Part shown: one piece after another, positions 1-5,886 of the stretch
Position numbering within the stretch: the stretch's first letter is position 1
Layout of the letters: every line of letters begins with the position of its first letter
From: Deltaproteobacteria bacterium
Lineage (GTDB): Bacteria > Desulfobacterota > DSM-4660 > Desulfatiglandales > B25-G16
DNA: 6,836 bases
Reading direction: 5' to 3'
Assembly (NCBI GenBank): GCA_003646875.1
Contig: QMLT01000093.1
Coordinates: forward strand, 1-6,836
Notes under the pieces: model-generated
What the model saw: the letters and a program-made list of their open reading frames with translations, nothing else
Told to the model about the DNA's origin: nothing
The model's database searches: none
Program-made: the position numbers and the translations under genes

Positions 1-135
1 AGCTCCAGGCAATTTCTTTGCCCTCTAGAAAAGGTATTCTACGCCGAATACATTAGCAAAGACCTACGAAATGCCATCTTACGCAGAGAGCAGTGGCGGT
101 ATTGTATGGTTAATTTATGTAAGTTTACCCACTAA
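1..135 (+). CDS. Possible C-terminal fragment of an unidentified protein running in from the left edge
   Basis: Frame 1 is open from the first base to a TAA at 133-135, giving 44 residues with no start in view. The translation is basic and aromatic in its middle, with a stretch reading FYAEYISKDLRNAILRREQ. The arrangement of aromatic, acidic and arginine residues faintly recalls the tail of small GIY-YIG proteins, but this is too weak to be a call. The minus strand has stops in all three frames here, so a plus-strand gene is the only coding option. An open stretch this short can easily arise by chance, so it may be non-coding. Confidence 0.2.
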   Translation, partial: SSRQFLCPLEKVFYAEYISKDLRNAILRREQWRYCMVNLCKFTH

Positions 136-261
136 TCTGCGATGAGCCTTCTATATTTAATAAAAAACATTCTCGCTCCTCAAAATTATTAAGTTCGAAG
201 TTATTCTGAGAGATAATCTTTCAGCACAAAAAACATCAACTACTTTTTGCCTTTCTGATAG
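136..261. other. AT-rich spacer without a recognisable gene
   Basis: About one third G+C by hand count over 121-240. The only structure I see is a hairpin at 206-224 (CTGAGAGA, loop TAA, TCTTTCAG; 8 bp with one G-T pair). It has no following T run on either strand, so I do not call it a terminator. No convincing promoter or tRNA was found. Confidence 0.5.
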
Positions 262-506
262 GTGTTCACAGGTTGAAAAGGTTATGGGTTCAAGGCTTGC
301 CTGCGTCCGGCGGGTTACATTATCGTCTCCGGACGGCATTTGCATGCATATCTACGAGAAAAGCGTCAGCTTCGTCAGGCCTGATCCAAAATTTGGAGCC
401 AGATTGGCAATTATCTGGGGAAAACGAACATTTTTAATCCCGCTTTTAGCGGGAGACGCTGAACCATGCCTGCCCCGATATAATCCGGGCGGGCAGACCT
501 GAACAC
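262..506. repeat. Hairpin-dense intergenic block closed by an outer inverted repeat
   Basis: This 245-bp block is about 52% G+C (301-500), against roughly 28-32% on both sides. Its ends are complementary: 262-268 (GTGTTCA) with 500-506 (TGAACAC), continued by GGT 271-273 with ACC 497-499 after a 2-nt bulge. Inside lie CGTCCGG 304-310 with CCGGACG 329-335; TGCATGCA 341-348; TCAGGCCTGA 375-384; TCCAAA-A-TTTGGA 385-397; CCAGAT 399-404 with ATCTGG 413-418; TCCCGCT-TTT-AGCGGGA 438-454; and TGCCTGCCC 467-475 with GGGCGGGCA 487-495 (one G-T pair). It could be a dispersed repeat or MITE-like element, a structured RNA, or a patchwork of palindromic repeats. I recognise no known RNA family. Open frames across it (284-502 plus; 157-345 minus) look like chance. 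Confidence 0.6.
264..295 (+). repeat. Degenerate short tandem run of GTT-led units
   Basis: Four consecutive units of 7-9 nt each begin with GTT: GTTCACAG (264-271), GTTGAAAAG (272-280), GTTATGG (281-287) and GTTCAAGG (288-295). Related words occur in opposite orientation near the other end of the block (500-516, minus strand: GTAACC, GTTCAC, GTGTTCAGG). The units are poorly conserved, so the tandem reading is an interpretation. Confidence 0.35.
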
Positions 507-600
507 GTGAACGGTTACGTTTTTTCTTCGTAATTATGCCTTATGTTAGACACAAATGTTATTTATGTGAAGGTATCATTCTCCTTCCTATCAAAATTTA
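507..600. other. AT-rich spacer downstream of the GIY-YIG gene
   Basis: About 28% G+C over 521-600. Two weak inverted repeats are visible: TTACG 515-519 with CGTAA 529-533 across a 9-nt pyrimidine loop, and GAAGG 569-573 with CCTTC 583-587. Either might help end minus-strand transcription of the nuclease-like gene, but neither is followed by a T run in that direction. Confidence 0.4.
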
Positions 601-1191
601 TCAAGGATGTTTAATCCTGAATCTCTGCAGGGCATTATGAAAGGTCTCCATTTGAAGTGGACTCTTCTCGCTCCAGAATAGGTGGGTTAAACATTTACAA
701 TCTGACGAGCCAAAGCCAGCAGGCCCACTTTTCAAAATTGAAGAAAGCGCCTGAGCAATCTCGCATTCCTGCCTTTGTGAGGACCTGATCGGTATAGAAA
801 GAAATCCATCAGTAACTCGGGTGAGATAATCAATGTGCCAGTGCATCTTTTTCCTTTTTTGTTTATGTCTTTTAATCCTCGCCCTGAGATTACTCATTGC
901 AGATCCAACATAGATGTAGTAGCCTTTTTGAAACATGAACTTTCCCAATCTGCCAATCTCTATGAGTTTGTGTCTTTCCAATTTTAAGACCAAAAGATAG
1001 CTCCCCCTGTCCTTTACCTCATCCTGTAAGTTATCCCAGGGAATCTCTAACATTTTAACTTTTTTCGACATGCTAAGATCAGATTTCCATTCTATTGCTC
1101 TAGGAAGAATCATAAGATCATTCCTGAATTTTAGGATGGTTGTATTAAAATCAAAATCCGTTTGATCGAAATTTATGGGAAATTTTTTCAT
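601..1191 (-). CDS. DUF123 / GIY-YIG nuclease-superfamily protein (Uri-like)
   Basis: This 196-residue protein carries the full DUF123 pattern from about residue 60: the opening GSYLLVLKL (63-71), GYYIYVGSA (90-98, the GIY-YIG equivalent), RARIKRH (103-109), the hallmark HWHIDYL (117-123), an EC pair with E142 as the likely metal-binding glutamate, and FGSSDCKC with a following TH (160-170). The family is classed with GIY-YIG endonucleases, but its cellular role is poorly defined, so cleavage of nucleic acid is presumed from fold alone. The first ~60 residues precede the domain and match nothing I recognise. The ATG at 1191 has no good RBS: a GGAG lies about 20 nt upstream. A later in-frame ATG (codon 41, MSKKVKML) could be the real start and would give a length closer to the bare domain. 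The gene diverges from the methyltransferase-kinase unit and looks like a stand-alone housekeeping or accessory gene. Confidence 0.85.
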   Translation of the reverse strand: MKKFPINFDQTDFDFNTTILKFRNDLMILPRAIEWKSDLSMSKKVKMLEIPWDNLQDEVKDRGSYLLVLKLERHKLIEIGRLGKFMFQKGYYIYVGSAMSNLRARIKRHKQKRKKMHWHIDYLTRVTDGFLSIPIRSSQRQECEIAQALSSILKSGPAGFGSSDCKCLTHLFWSEKSPLQMETFHNALQRFRIKHP

Positions 1192-1194
1192 AAA

Positions 1195-1204
1195 ATAGCG
1201 CTAT
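1195..1204. promoter_or_regulatory. Perfect 10-bp palindrome just upstream of the nuclease-like gene start
   Basis: ATAGCGCTAT sits 3 bp before the ATG of the minus-strand gene, inside the region where its ribosome would bind. It could be an operator half-site cluster or a short mRNA hairpin. At 10 bp it may also be chance. Confidence 0.2.
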
Positions 1205-1224
1205 AGGCTCACTCCGAAGTTCAC

Positions 1225-1253
1225 TTGACACACGATCGACTTTATCCTATATT
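1225..1253 (+). promoter_or_regulatory. Sigma70-type promoter for the methyltransferase-kinase unit
   Basis: A consensus -35 TTGACA (1225-1230) is separated by exactly 17 bp from a -10 TATATT (1248-1253, five of six consensus bases). Transcription would begin near 1260 and leave about 105 nt of leader before the methyltransferase ATG. The leader contains an AGAAAA-T-TTTTCT inverted repeat (1267-1279) and a 14-codon ORF (1332-1376). Confidence 0.7.
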
Positions 1254-1331
1254 GCCTCTTCTGAAAAGAAAATTTTTCTGACTATCATGTAAATTAGTAT
1301 TTGTTACCTCTCTGTGAAGGGTAATAGAATT

Positions 1332-1376
1332 ATGCACATACAATTTATTCAAAAGAAGCTCAATCAATGGCAATAG
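1332..1376 (+). CDS. Possible 14-codon leader ORF overlapping the methyltransferase start
   Basis: ATG at 1332 follows GAAGGG (1316-1321) at a 10-nt spacing, a better ribosome site than the one in front of the methyltransferase. The frame encodes MHIQFIQKKLNQWQ and stops with TAG at 1374-1376, overlapping the methyltransferase ATG (1367-1369). Such a layout could couple translation of the downstream gene to this ORF. No attenuator-type codon run (for example repeated His or Trp) is present. A chance ORF is equally possible. Confidence 0.3.
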   Translation: MHIQFIQKKLNQWQ

Positions 1377-1939
1377 TATTTGGTTTGCAGCGATTTTTTA
1401 ATGATATCAGGTATCATCGGGAACGCTACCGCCAATTCATTGGTATCTCCTTCGTCATCCTGATCAGTGTTGTAGGTAAACCAGAGGAACTGTTGTTCTT
1501 CACTGGGTTAGCATTTGTTTTCCTTGGCATAGCAGTGCGACTATGGTCATCAGGACATATTAAAAAGAACAGGGTCCTTGCTACCGATGGGCCATATGCC
1601 TTTGTCAGGCATCCTCTCTACGTGGGCAATATCACGTTGGGATTTGGTTTCGCCCTTGCCTCCAGCTTATGGTGGAGCCTTCCCCTGTTAATACTTATCT
1701 TGCTCGTCTTTTATCCTCAGGCCGTCCGTCGAGAAGATGAAAACCTTCATCACATGTTTAAAAAGGATTGGGAGCAATGGCGTACAGAAACCCCGGCGCT
1801 TATTCCACGCATTAGTCGTTATCGGAAGGCACAAGGTGGAAGGTGGTCATTCACACAAAGCCTGCGACAAAACGGCGAGCCCATTATTGCCCTTTTTCTA
1901 CTGTTTTGGCTGTACTTTCTTTCCCTTGGTCTGCATTAA
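1367..1939 (+). CDS. ICMT/PEMT-like integral-membrane methyltransferase
   Basis: This 190-residue membrane protein has the signature of the isoprenylcysteine carboxyl methyltransferase / phospholipid methyltransferase family: GPYAFVRHPLYVGN (75-88) followed, after a hydrophobic hairpin (about 89-116), by RREDENLHHMFKKDWEQW and TPALIP (121-147). These elements form the S-adenosylmethionine site in the family. Hydrophobic segments lie near residues 24-37, 41-60, 89-116 (likely two helices) and 173-188. Bacterial members methylate varied lipid or small hydrophobic substrates, and the target cannot be read here. ATG 1367 is the first start after the in-frame TAG at 1325; its RBS is weak (AAGAAG, 8 nt away). 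The kinase gene begins 17 bp after the stop, so the two are probably co-transcribed from the promoter at 1225-1253, which may point to an envelope lipid or LPS-related substrate. Confidence 0.85.
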   Translation: MAIVFGLQRFFNDIRYHRERYRQFIGISFVILISVVGKPEELLFFTGLAFVFLGIAVRLWSSGHIKKNRVLATDGPYAFVRHPLYVGNITLGFGFALASSLWWSLPLLILILLVFYPQAVRREDENLHHMFKKDWEQWRTETPALIPRISRYRKAQGGRWSFTQSLRQNGEPIIALFLLFWLYFLSLGLH

Positions 1940-1956
1940 ATCGTCCAGTTGAACCG

Positions 1957-2649
1957 ATGTTTAGAGATATGAATAACATTGCAGAAAACGAGCTCCTTGA
2001 GTGGATTAAGAGGAGCATTAAAACCAGAACGAACATTTTTAGCTGCGGTTACCAGGGCAATGTCTATCTATATGAAGACAAAGGCCGGCGTCTCATTATT
2101 AAGGCTCCTGTTGGATGGGGATTAGGCGGAATCATCCGCCGGGCGATGTTACGCCATGAGCACAGGGTTTATTCCAGGATATCTGGAGTGACTGGCGTAC
2201 CGCACTGTTACGGCCTTCTCGACGGGCGTTACCTGGTGCTCGAATTCATTGATGCGATTCCGAGATATAGGGCTCGGATTACAGACCGTGACGTGTTCTT
2301 TAAGGCCCTCTTGAAATTGATAAAAGATCTACACAAGTCGGGTGTGGCGCATACTGACCTGAAGAAAAAGGACAATCTTCTCGTAGTGGAGGGACGAACC
2401 CCCTTCGTCATAGACTTTGGTGTGGCTGTTATCAGGAAATCTGGTTTTGCCCCTGTAAATCGTTATCTCTATAATCTTGCACTTAAATTTGATTTCAACG
2501 CCTGGATAAAGTTGAAATATGACGGCAGGTATGAGGATATACTCGAACAAGACAGAGAGTATTTCAACAGGACGGTTATTGAAAAGGTTTCACGATTGAT
2601 CAAGGACACTTATCTGGATATTAAAAAAGCCCTTAAAGGCAAGAGATAA
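1957..2649 (+). CDS. Small protein-kinase-fold enzyme, KdkA/InaA (LPS core kinase)-like
   Basis: The 230-residue product has a minimal kinase fold. Visible elements are a glycine loop (SCGYQGNVYLY, 29-39), the ATP-binding lysine K49 in IIKAP, a candidate helix-C glutamate (E68), the catalytic loop HTDLKKKDNLL (132-142, base D134) and metal-binding DFG (153-155). HTD in place of HRD, and a catalytic-loop Asn six rather than five residues after the Asp, favour the LPS-kinase/RIO-like group over Ser/Thr signalling kinases. No membrane helix or extra domain is present. Family members phosphorylate Kdo or heptose of the LPS inner core, which agrees with nearby exporter and GT9 genes, but the exact acceptor is inference. 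The frame is open upstream to 1843 inside the methyltransferase. I take ATG 1957, before the first kinase elements; ATG 1969 is an alternative. Neither has a clear RBS, which suggests translational coupling. Confidence 0.8.
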   Translation: MFRDMNNIAENELLEWIKRSIKTRTNIFSCGYQGNVYLYEDKGRRLIIKAPVGWGLGGIIRRAMLRHEHRVYSRISGVTGVPHCYGLLDGRYLVLEFIDAIPRYRARITDRDVFFKALLKLIKDLHKSGVAHTDLKKKDNLLVVEGRTPFVIDFGVAVIRKSGFAPVNRYLYNLALKFDFNAWIKLKYDGRYEDILEQDREYFNRTVIEKVSRLIKDTYLDIKKALKGKR

Positions 2650-2652
2650 GGA

Positions 2653-2686
2653 TACAATCATTGTAGCCTGAAAAAGACAGTCAGGC
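2653..2686. terminator. Two adjacent hairpins between convergent genes
   Basis: The 47-bp gap between the ends of the kinase and exporter genes holds TACAAT-C-ATTGTA (2653-2665), immediately followed by GCCTGA 2666-2671 pairing with TCAGGC 2681-2686 over a 9-nt loop. The place suits bidirectional termination. No T run follows on either strand, so intrinsic termination would be weak. Confidence 0.35.
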
Positions 2687-2696
2687 GTGACGGGAA

Positions 2697-4511
2697 TTAG
2701 TGCCTGAATTGGATATCAAAGAGGTTCTTATATCTGCCATTTGCGGCAATAAGTTTTTCATGAGTCCCTGACTCAACAATTTTGCCCCCCTCCAGAACAT
2801 AGATCATATCAGCCCTTCTGATTGTATTCAGGCGATGGGAAACAATAAAAACAGTCCTCTGTCCAAGAAGATTTTCTATGGCCTCCTGGATAAGAAGCTC
2901 ACTTTCTGGATCAAGCGCTGAGGCAGGCTCATCAAGTATTATAATAGCTGGATCCTTAAGTATGGCCCTGGCTATGGCAATTCTCTGTCTCTGTCCCCCG
3001 GAAAGGAGTGTTCCTCTATCACCAACAATTGTTTCATATTTCTCTGGAAAGGACATGATAAAATCGTGGGCCTGGGCTGTTTTGGCTGCATTTTGAATTT
3101 GTTCTTTTGTATAATGATCTCCATTATAATTGATATTATTGGCAATGGTTTCATGAAAAAGGAGACTCTCCTGGCTTACTGTAGCAATTTGGCCTCGCAA
3201 AGATCCCAGTGTTGCATCCCTAATATCCATTCCATCGATGGTTATAGACCCAGAGTGAACATCATAGAAACGGGGAATGAGATCCAGGAGAGTGCTTTTA
3301 CCTGCCCCGGTTGAACCAACAAAGGCTACCATCTCCCCTGCATTAACGCTGAAAGAGATGTCACTTAAGATCAATTTTCCTGGTTCATAGCAAAAATCAA
3401 CATGAGAAAACTCTATTGTATCCTTTAGTCTCGGCATCACCCTTGCGCCTGGCTTATCCTGTATACTGGGCACAGTATGCATTATATCAAAGACCCTTCT
3501 GGTTGCGCCCTGAAGTGTTCTCAAGTTGATATTTATAGCGACCAGTTTTTTAATAGGAGCGTATGTTGCTGAGAAGGCATAAAGCATCGAAATAATTTCA
3601 CCTAAGGTATGATGGAAATAAATTTTTCCTATCAGCAAGATGCCTGGAACAATCAAGAATACACTTGCATCCATCATAGGACCAATCCCGAGCTGCCATC
3701 TATTCCAGTGCATAATATTTTTATACAGATTATCAGCAAGCTTTTTAAACATAGCGGATTCATATTTACCCCTGCAAAACCCCTTTATAACTTTTAGCAG
3801 CAGGAGAATTTCCTGATAGCTTGATGTTACCTCTGCCGTTGCATCCTGCACCCTGGTAGAATGTTTTTTGACCTTACGGCCAAAAAGCCTAACCAGACCA
3901 ACAATTAAAGGGCCGGAAATAATAACCAATAGTGTAAGTTTATAATTCATCAAAATGAGATAGGCGATAAAGACTAGTACGGTTAAAGGATGTTGTACCA
4001 GACCAATAACAATATTGCTTATATAGCCCTGCATTACTGTCAGGTCTGCCGTAGCCCGGGCGATAAGCTCACCACTCTTGCGTTTATGATAAAAGGTTAA
4101 GGGTAGTGTGATGAACTTTTCCGCAAGGTCAATCCTTAAAGATTTAATCGCTCTGTTTGAGAAGGCCGCTCCTGCAAGTTCACTTAAATAACGGGTAATA
4201 GATTTAAAGATTACTGAAATGAAGGCAATACAAGCGAGGAGGCCAAGCAAGTGATTTGGTGAGATTCCCTCTACTATAGTCAATTCTGTTTTCTTGAATG
4301 ATAATGGGTAGTGGAATGTCAGCCAGGGAATTGTCCAGTTAACAGGCTCGCTTGTGCTTTTCATTCCTTCATCGACAAGGGGTTTAAGGAGGTAGGCAGG
4401 AATTAAAATAAATAAGGATGAGATGGCGCTCAGGATAATTGCCAATATTATCAATCCCCGATGGGTCTTCACATAGGTAGCAATATCCTTACCGAGAATT
4501 TTATCTAACAT
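2697..4511 (-). CDS. msbA: MsbA-type lipid A/LPS ABC exporter (fused membrane and ATPase domains)
   Basis: This 604-residue half-transporter would dimerise in the inner membrane and flip lipid A-core to the periplasmic face using ATP. The N-terminal part (about 1-330) has six predicted helices. A long loop between the first two (about 45-85) accounts for much of the extra length over the roughly 580-residue E. coli protein. The ATPase domain is intact: A-loop Y375, Walker A GSTGAGKST (399-407), Q-loop Q447, signature LSGGQ (503-507), Walker B IIILDE ending D527-E528, D-loop SALD, switch H559. Walker B continues as DEPASALD. Substrate is inferred from similarity and neighbours; other type IV exporters of lipids or drugs look alike. 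ATG 4511 is fixed by an in-frame TGA ending 3 nt before it, yet no Shine-Dalgarno is visible. It ends head-on against the kinase gene. Confidence 0.87.
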   Translation of the reverse strand: MLDKILGKDIATYVKTHRGLIILAIILSAISSLFILIPAYLLKPLVDEGMKSTSEPVNWTIPWLTFHYPLSFKKTELTIVEGISPNHLLGLLACIAFISVIFKSITRYLSELAGAAFSNRAIKSLRIDLAEKFITLPLTFYHKRKSGELIARATADLTVMQGYISNIVIGLVQHPLTVLVFIAYLILMNYKLTLLVIISGPLIVGLVRLFGRKVKKHSTRVQDATAEVTSSYQEILLLLKVIKGFCRGKYESAMFKKLADNLYKNIMHWNRWQLGIGPMMDASVFLIVPGILLIGKIYFHHTLGEIISMLYAFSATYAPIKKLVAININLRTLQGATRRVFDIMHTVPSIQDKPGARVMPRLKDTIEFSHVDFCYEPGKLILSDISFSVNAGEMVAFVGSTGAGKSTLLDLIPRFYDVHSGSITIDGMDIRDATLGSLRGQIATVSQESLLFHETIANNINYNGDHYTKEQIQNAAKTAQAHDFIMSFPEKYETIVGDRGTLLSGGQRQRIAIARAILKDPAIIILDEPASALDPESELLIQEAIENLLGQRTVFIVSHRLNTIRRADMIYVLEGGKIVESGTHEKLIAANGRYKNLFDIQFRH

Positions 4512-4596
4512 GTATCAAAGGTGGGAAATTGAAGTGTTGGAGTAACTGAGTATTGTTCATGCCATAAGCAAGATTTCGTTTTTTCCATATGTCCAT
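4501..4596 (-). CDS. Possible 31-codon ORF overlapping the exporter start
   Basis: A minus-strand ATG at 4596 opens a 31-codon frame ending in TAA at 4503-4501, which overlaps the first codons of the exporter in another frame. GGAG about 10 nt upstream could serve as its ribosome site. The exporter itself lacks a visible RBS, so coupling from this ORF is conceivable. The peptide has no recognisable feature and may be fortuitous. Confidence 0.2.
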   Translation of the reverse strand: MDIWKKRNLAYGMNNTQLLQHFNFPPLIHVR

Positions 4597-4642
4597 TTCC
4601 TCATATCTCCATTGGTCTGCTTTGCCCAACAAAGAAGAGCTA

Positions 4643-5794
4643 TTAAACGGCGCCAATATATCGCGAGATCACGATCCTCTGAACCTCACTGGTTCCTTCA
4701 CCAATCTCTAGAAGCTTCTGATCGCGATAAAATCTCTCAACATCATATTCTTTCATCAGTCCATATCCCCCATGTAGCTGGACAGATTGATCAACACATT
4801 TACTCATAACCTCAGAGCAGTATAATTTAGCCATGGCAGCAAGTTTTGCAAATGGCTGTTCATTGTCTCTTAGCCAGCAGGCCTTATAGAGCAGTAGCCT
4901 TGCACACTCTATCTCTGTAGCCATATCTGCCAATTTAAAGGCATTAACCTGAAATGTCGATATTGGCTTACCGAATTGAACCCTCTCCCTGGAATATTTC
5001 AGGGACAAATCAAAGGCTCCCTGTGCCCCTCCTAAGCCCATTGCAGCAATGGAAAGTCTGCCTCCATCCAGGGTTCCAAGCATTTGATGAAAACCATCGC
5101 CTACAGGACCCAGAAGGTTTTCTTTTGGCACCCTGCAGTCCTCAAAATATAGTTCAGCGGTATTGGATGCTCGCCACATTAGCTTCCCATGCATAGTCCT
5201 TGCCTCAAAGCCTGGGCTGCCTGCCTCTACGATGATTGAAGTCAGCTCTCGTTTTCCATCTTTTCTTATACCCGTCCTCGTCAATGGTATAACGCCGGCA
5301 GTAATGTCAGATGAACCATTGGTAATAAATATCTTACTCCCATTTATAACCCATTCGTTCCCATCAAGAACAGCAGTTGTCTGTGAATTTCCAGCATCCG
5401 ATCCGGCATTAGGCTCAGTCAATCCAAAGGCCCAAAGGGTCTCACCGCGACAAGCCTTTGGGAGATACTTTTTTTTCTGTTCCTCATTTCCGTAATAATA
5501 AAGTGGCCCTATACCCAGGGAGTTACCAGCAGCAACGGTAGCAGCATGAGAGCCATCAACCCTGGCAATTTCTTCGGTAGCGATAATGTAGGAGACATAA
5601 TCCATTCCCTGACCCCCGTATTCTTCACTCACAAACATACCAAAAAGACCAAGATCAGCCATGGCCTTCATAGTATCATAAGAAAATTCCTCTTTCTCGT
5701 CCAGCTCCCTGGCTACAGGTTTTATTTCATTTTCAGCAAAATCCCTCACAGATTTTCTTAAGATCTCATGTTCCATTGATAATGAAAAGTCCAT
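4643..5794 (-). CDS. Acyl-CoA dehydrogenase (FAD-dependent)
   Basis: At 383 residues this is a full-length member of the short/medium-chain acyl-CoA dehydrogenase family, a cytosolic flavoenzyme that introduces the alpha,beta double bond into acyl-CoA and passes electrons to ETF. Landmarks appear in order: FGLTEPNAGSD (123-133) at the FAD/substrate site, W207-RASNTAELYFEDCRVP, RVQFGKPI (271-278), QLHGGYG (339-345), and LLEIGEGTSEVQR (361-373), where E366 is the expected catalytic base. The segment TRTGIRKDGKRELTSIIVE (172-190) differs from typical butyryl-CoA dehydrogenases and recalls alicyclic or aromatic acyl-CoA dehydrogenases of anaerobes, so chain length and substrate stay open. AAGGGG (5800-5805) sits 5 nt before the ATG, a strong RBS that fixes the start. 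It lies between GT9 and exporter genes (92 and 131 bp away) but has its own promoter, so it need not belong to the envelope pathway. Confidence 0.92.
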   Translation of the reverse strand: MDFSLSMEHEILRKSVRDFAENEIKPVARELDEKEEFSYDTMKAMADLGLFGMFVSEEYGGQGMDYVSYIIATEEIARVDGSHAATVAAGNSLGIGPLYYYGNEEQKKKYLPKACRGETLWAFGLTEPNAGSDAGNSQTTAVLDGNEWVINGSKIFITNGSSDITAGVIPLTRTGIRKDGKRELTSIIVEAGSPGFEARTMHGKLMWRASNTAELYFEDCRVPKENLLGPVGDGFHQMLGTLDGGRLSIAAMGLGGAQGAFDLSLKYSRERVQFGKPISTFQVNAFKLADMATEIECARLLLYKACWLRDNEQPFAKLAAMAKLYCSEVMSKCVDQSVQLHGGYGLMKEYDVERFYRDQKLLEIGEGTSEVQRIVISRYIGAV

Positions 5795-5799
5795 ATATG

Positions 5800-5805
5800 C
5801 CCCTT
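5800..5805 (-). promoter_or_regulatory. Strong Shine-Dalgarno of the acyl-CoA dehydrogenase
   Basis: AAGGGG on the minus strand, 5 nt before the ATG at 5794. It is the best ribosome site in the window and contrasts with the weak or absent sites of the other genes. Confidence 0.75.
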
Positions 5806-5847
5806 TATTTTAAGATAATATACCACTATTGAAATTATCATTGGAGA

Positions 5848-5876
5848 AGAATACTTAAGCCTCTTATATCAGTCAA
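5848..5876 (-). promoter_or_regulatory. Candidate sigma70 promoter for the acyl-CoA dehydrogenase
   Basis: On the minus strand TTGACT (5876-5871) is followed after 17 bp by TATTCT (5853-5848), five and four of six consensus bases. The -10 is about 53 nt before the ATG. It lies wholly in the 92-bp gap after the glycosyltransferase, so the dehydrogenase could be transcribed independently. Confidence 0.5.
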
Positions 5877-5886
5877 GCCAAAAGTT

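Noticed and set aside
281..300. GGTTCAAGGC resembling a tRNA T-arm
   Set aside because: No acceptor stem, anticodon arm or CCA-side partner at the right distance.
157..345. 62-codon minus-strand ORF
   Set aside because: Crosses the AT-rich/GC-rich boundary, has no recognisable motif and overlaps the other chance ORF.
438..454. Perfect TCCCGCT/AGCGGGA hairpin as an intrinsic terminator
   Set aside because: No T run after the stem on either strand, and no gene ends just before it.
284..502. 72-codon plus-strand ORF across the hairpin block
   Set aside because: No family resemblance, no RBS, and it lies within palindromic DNA whose repeats dictate its composition; likely chance.
262..506. CRISPR array
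   Set aside because: The repeats are inverted and unequal, not direct repeats with regular spacers, and no cas gene is present.
1843..1956. Upstream extension of the kinase frame inside the methyltransferase gene
   Set aside because: It would overlap the methyltransferase by about 97 nt and adds no kinase element; ATG 1957 fits better.
4620..4634. CTTTG/CAAAG hairpin after the dehydrogenase as a terminator
   Set aside because: Only a 5-bp stem without a T tract in the direction of transcription.
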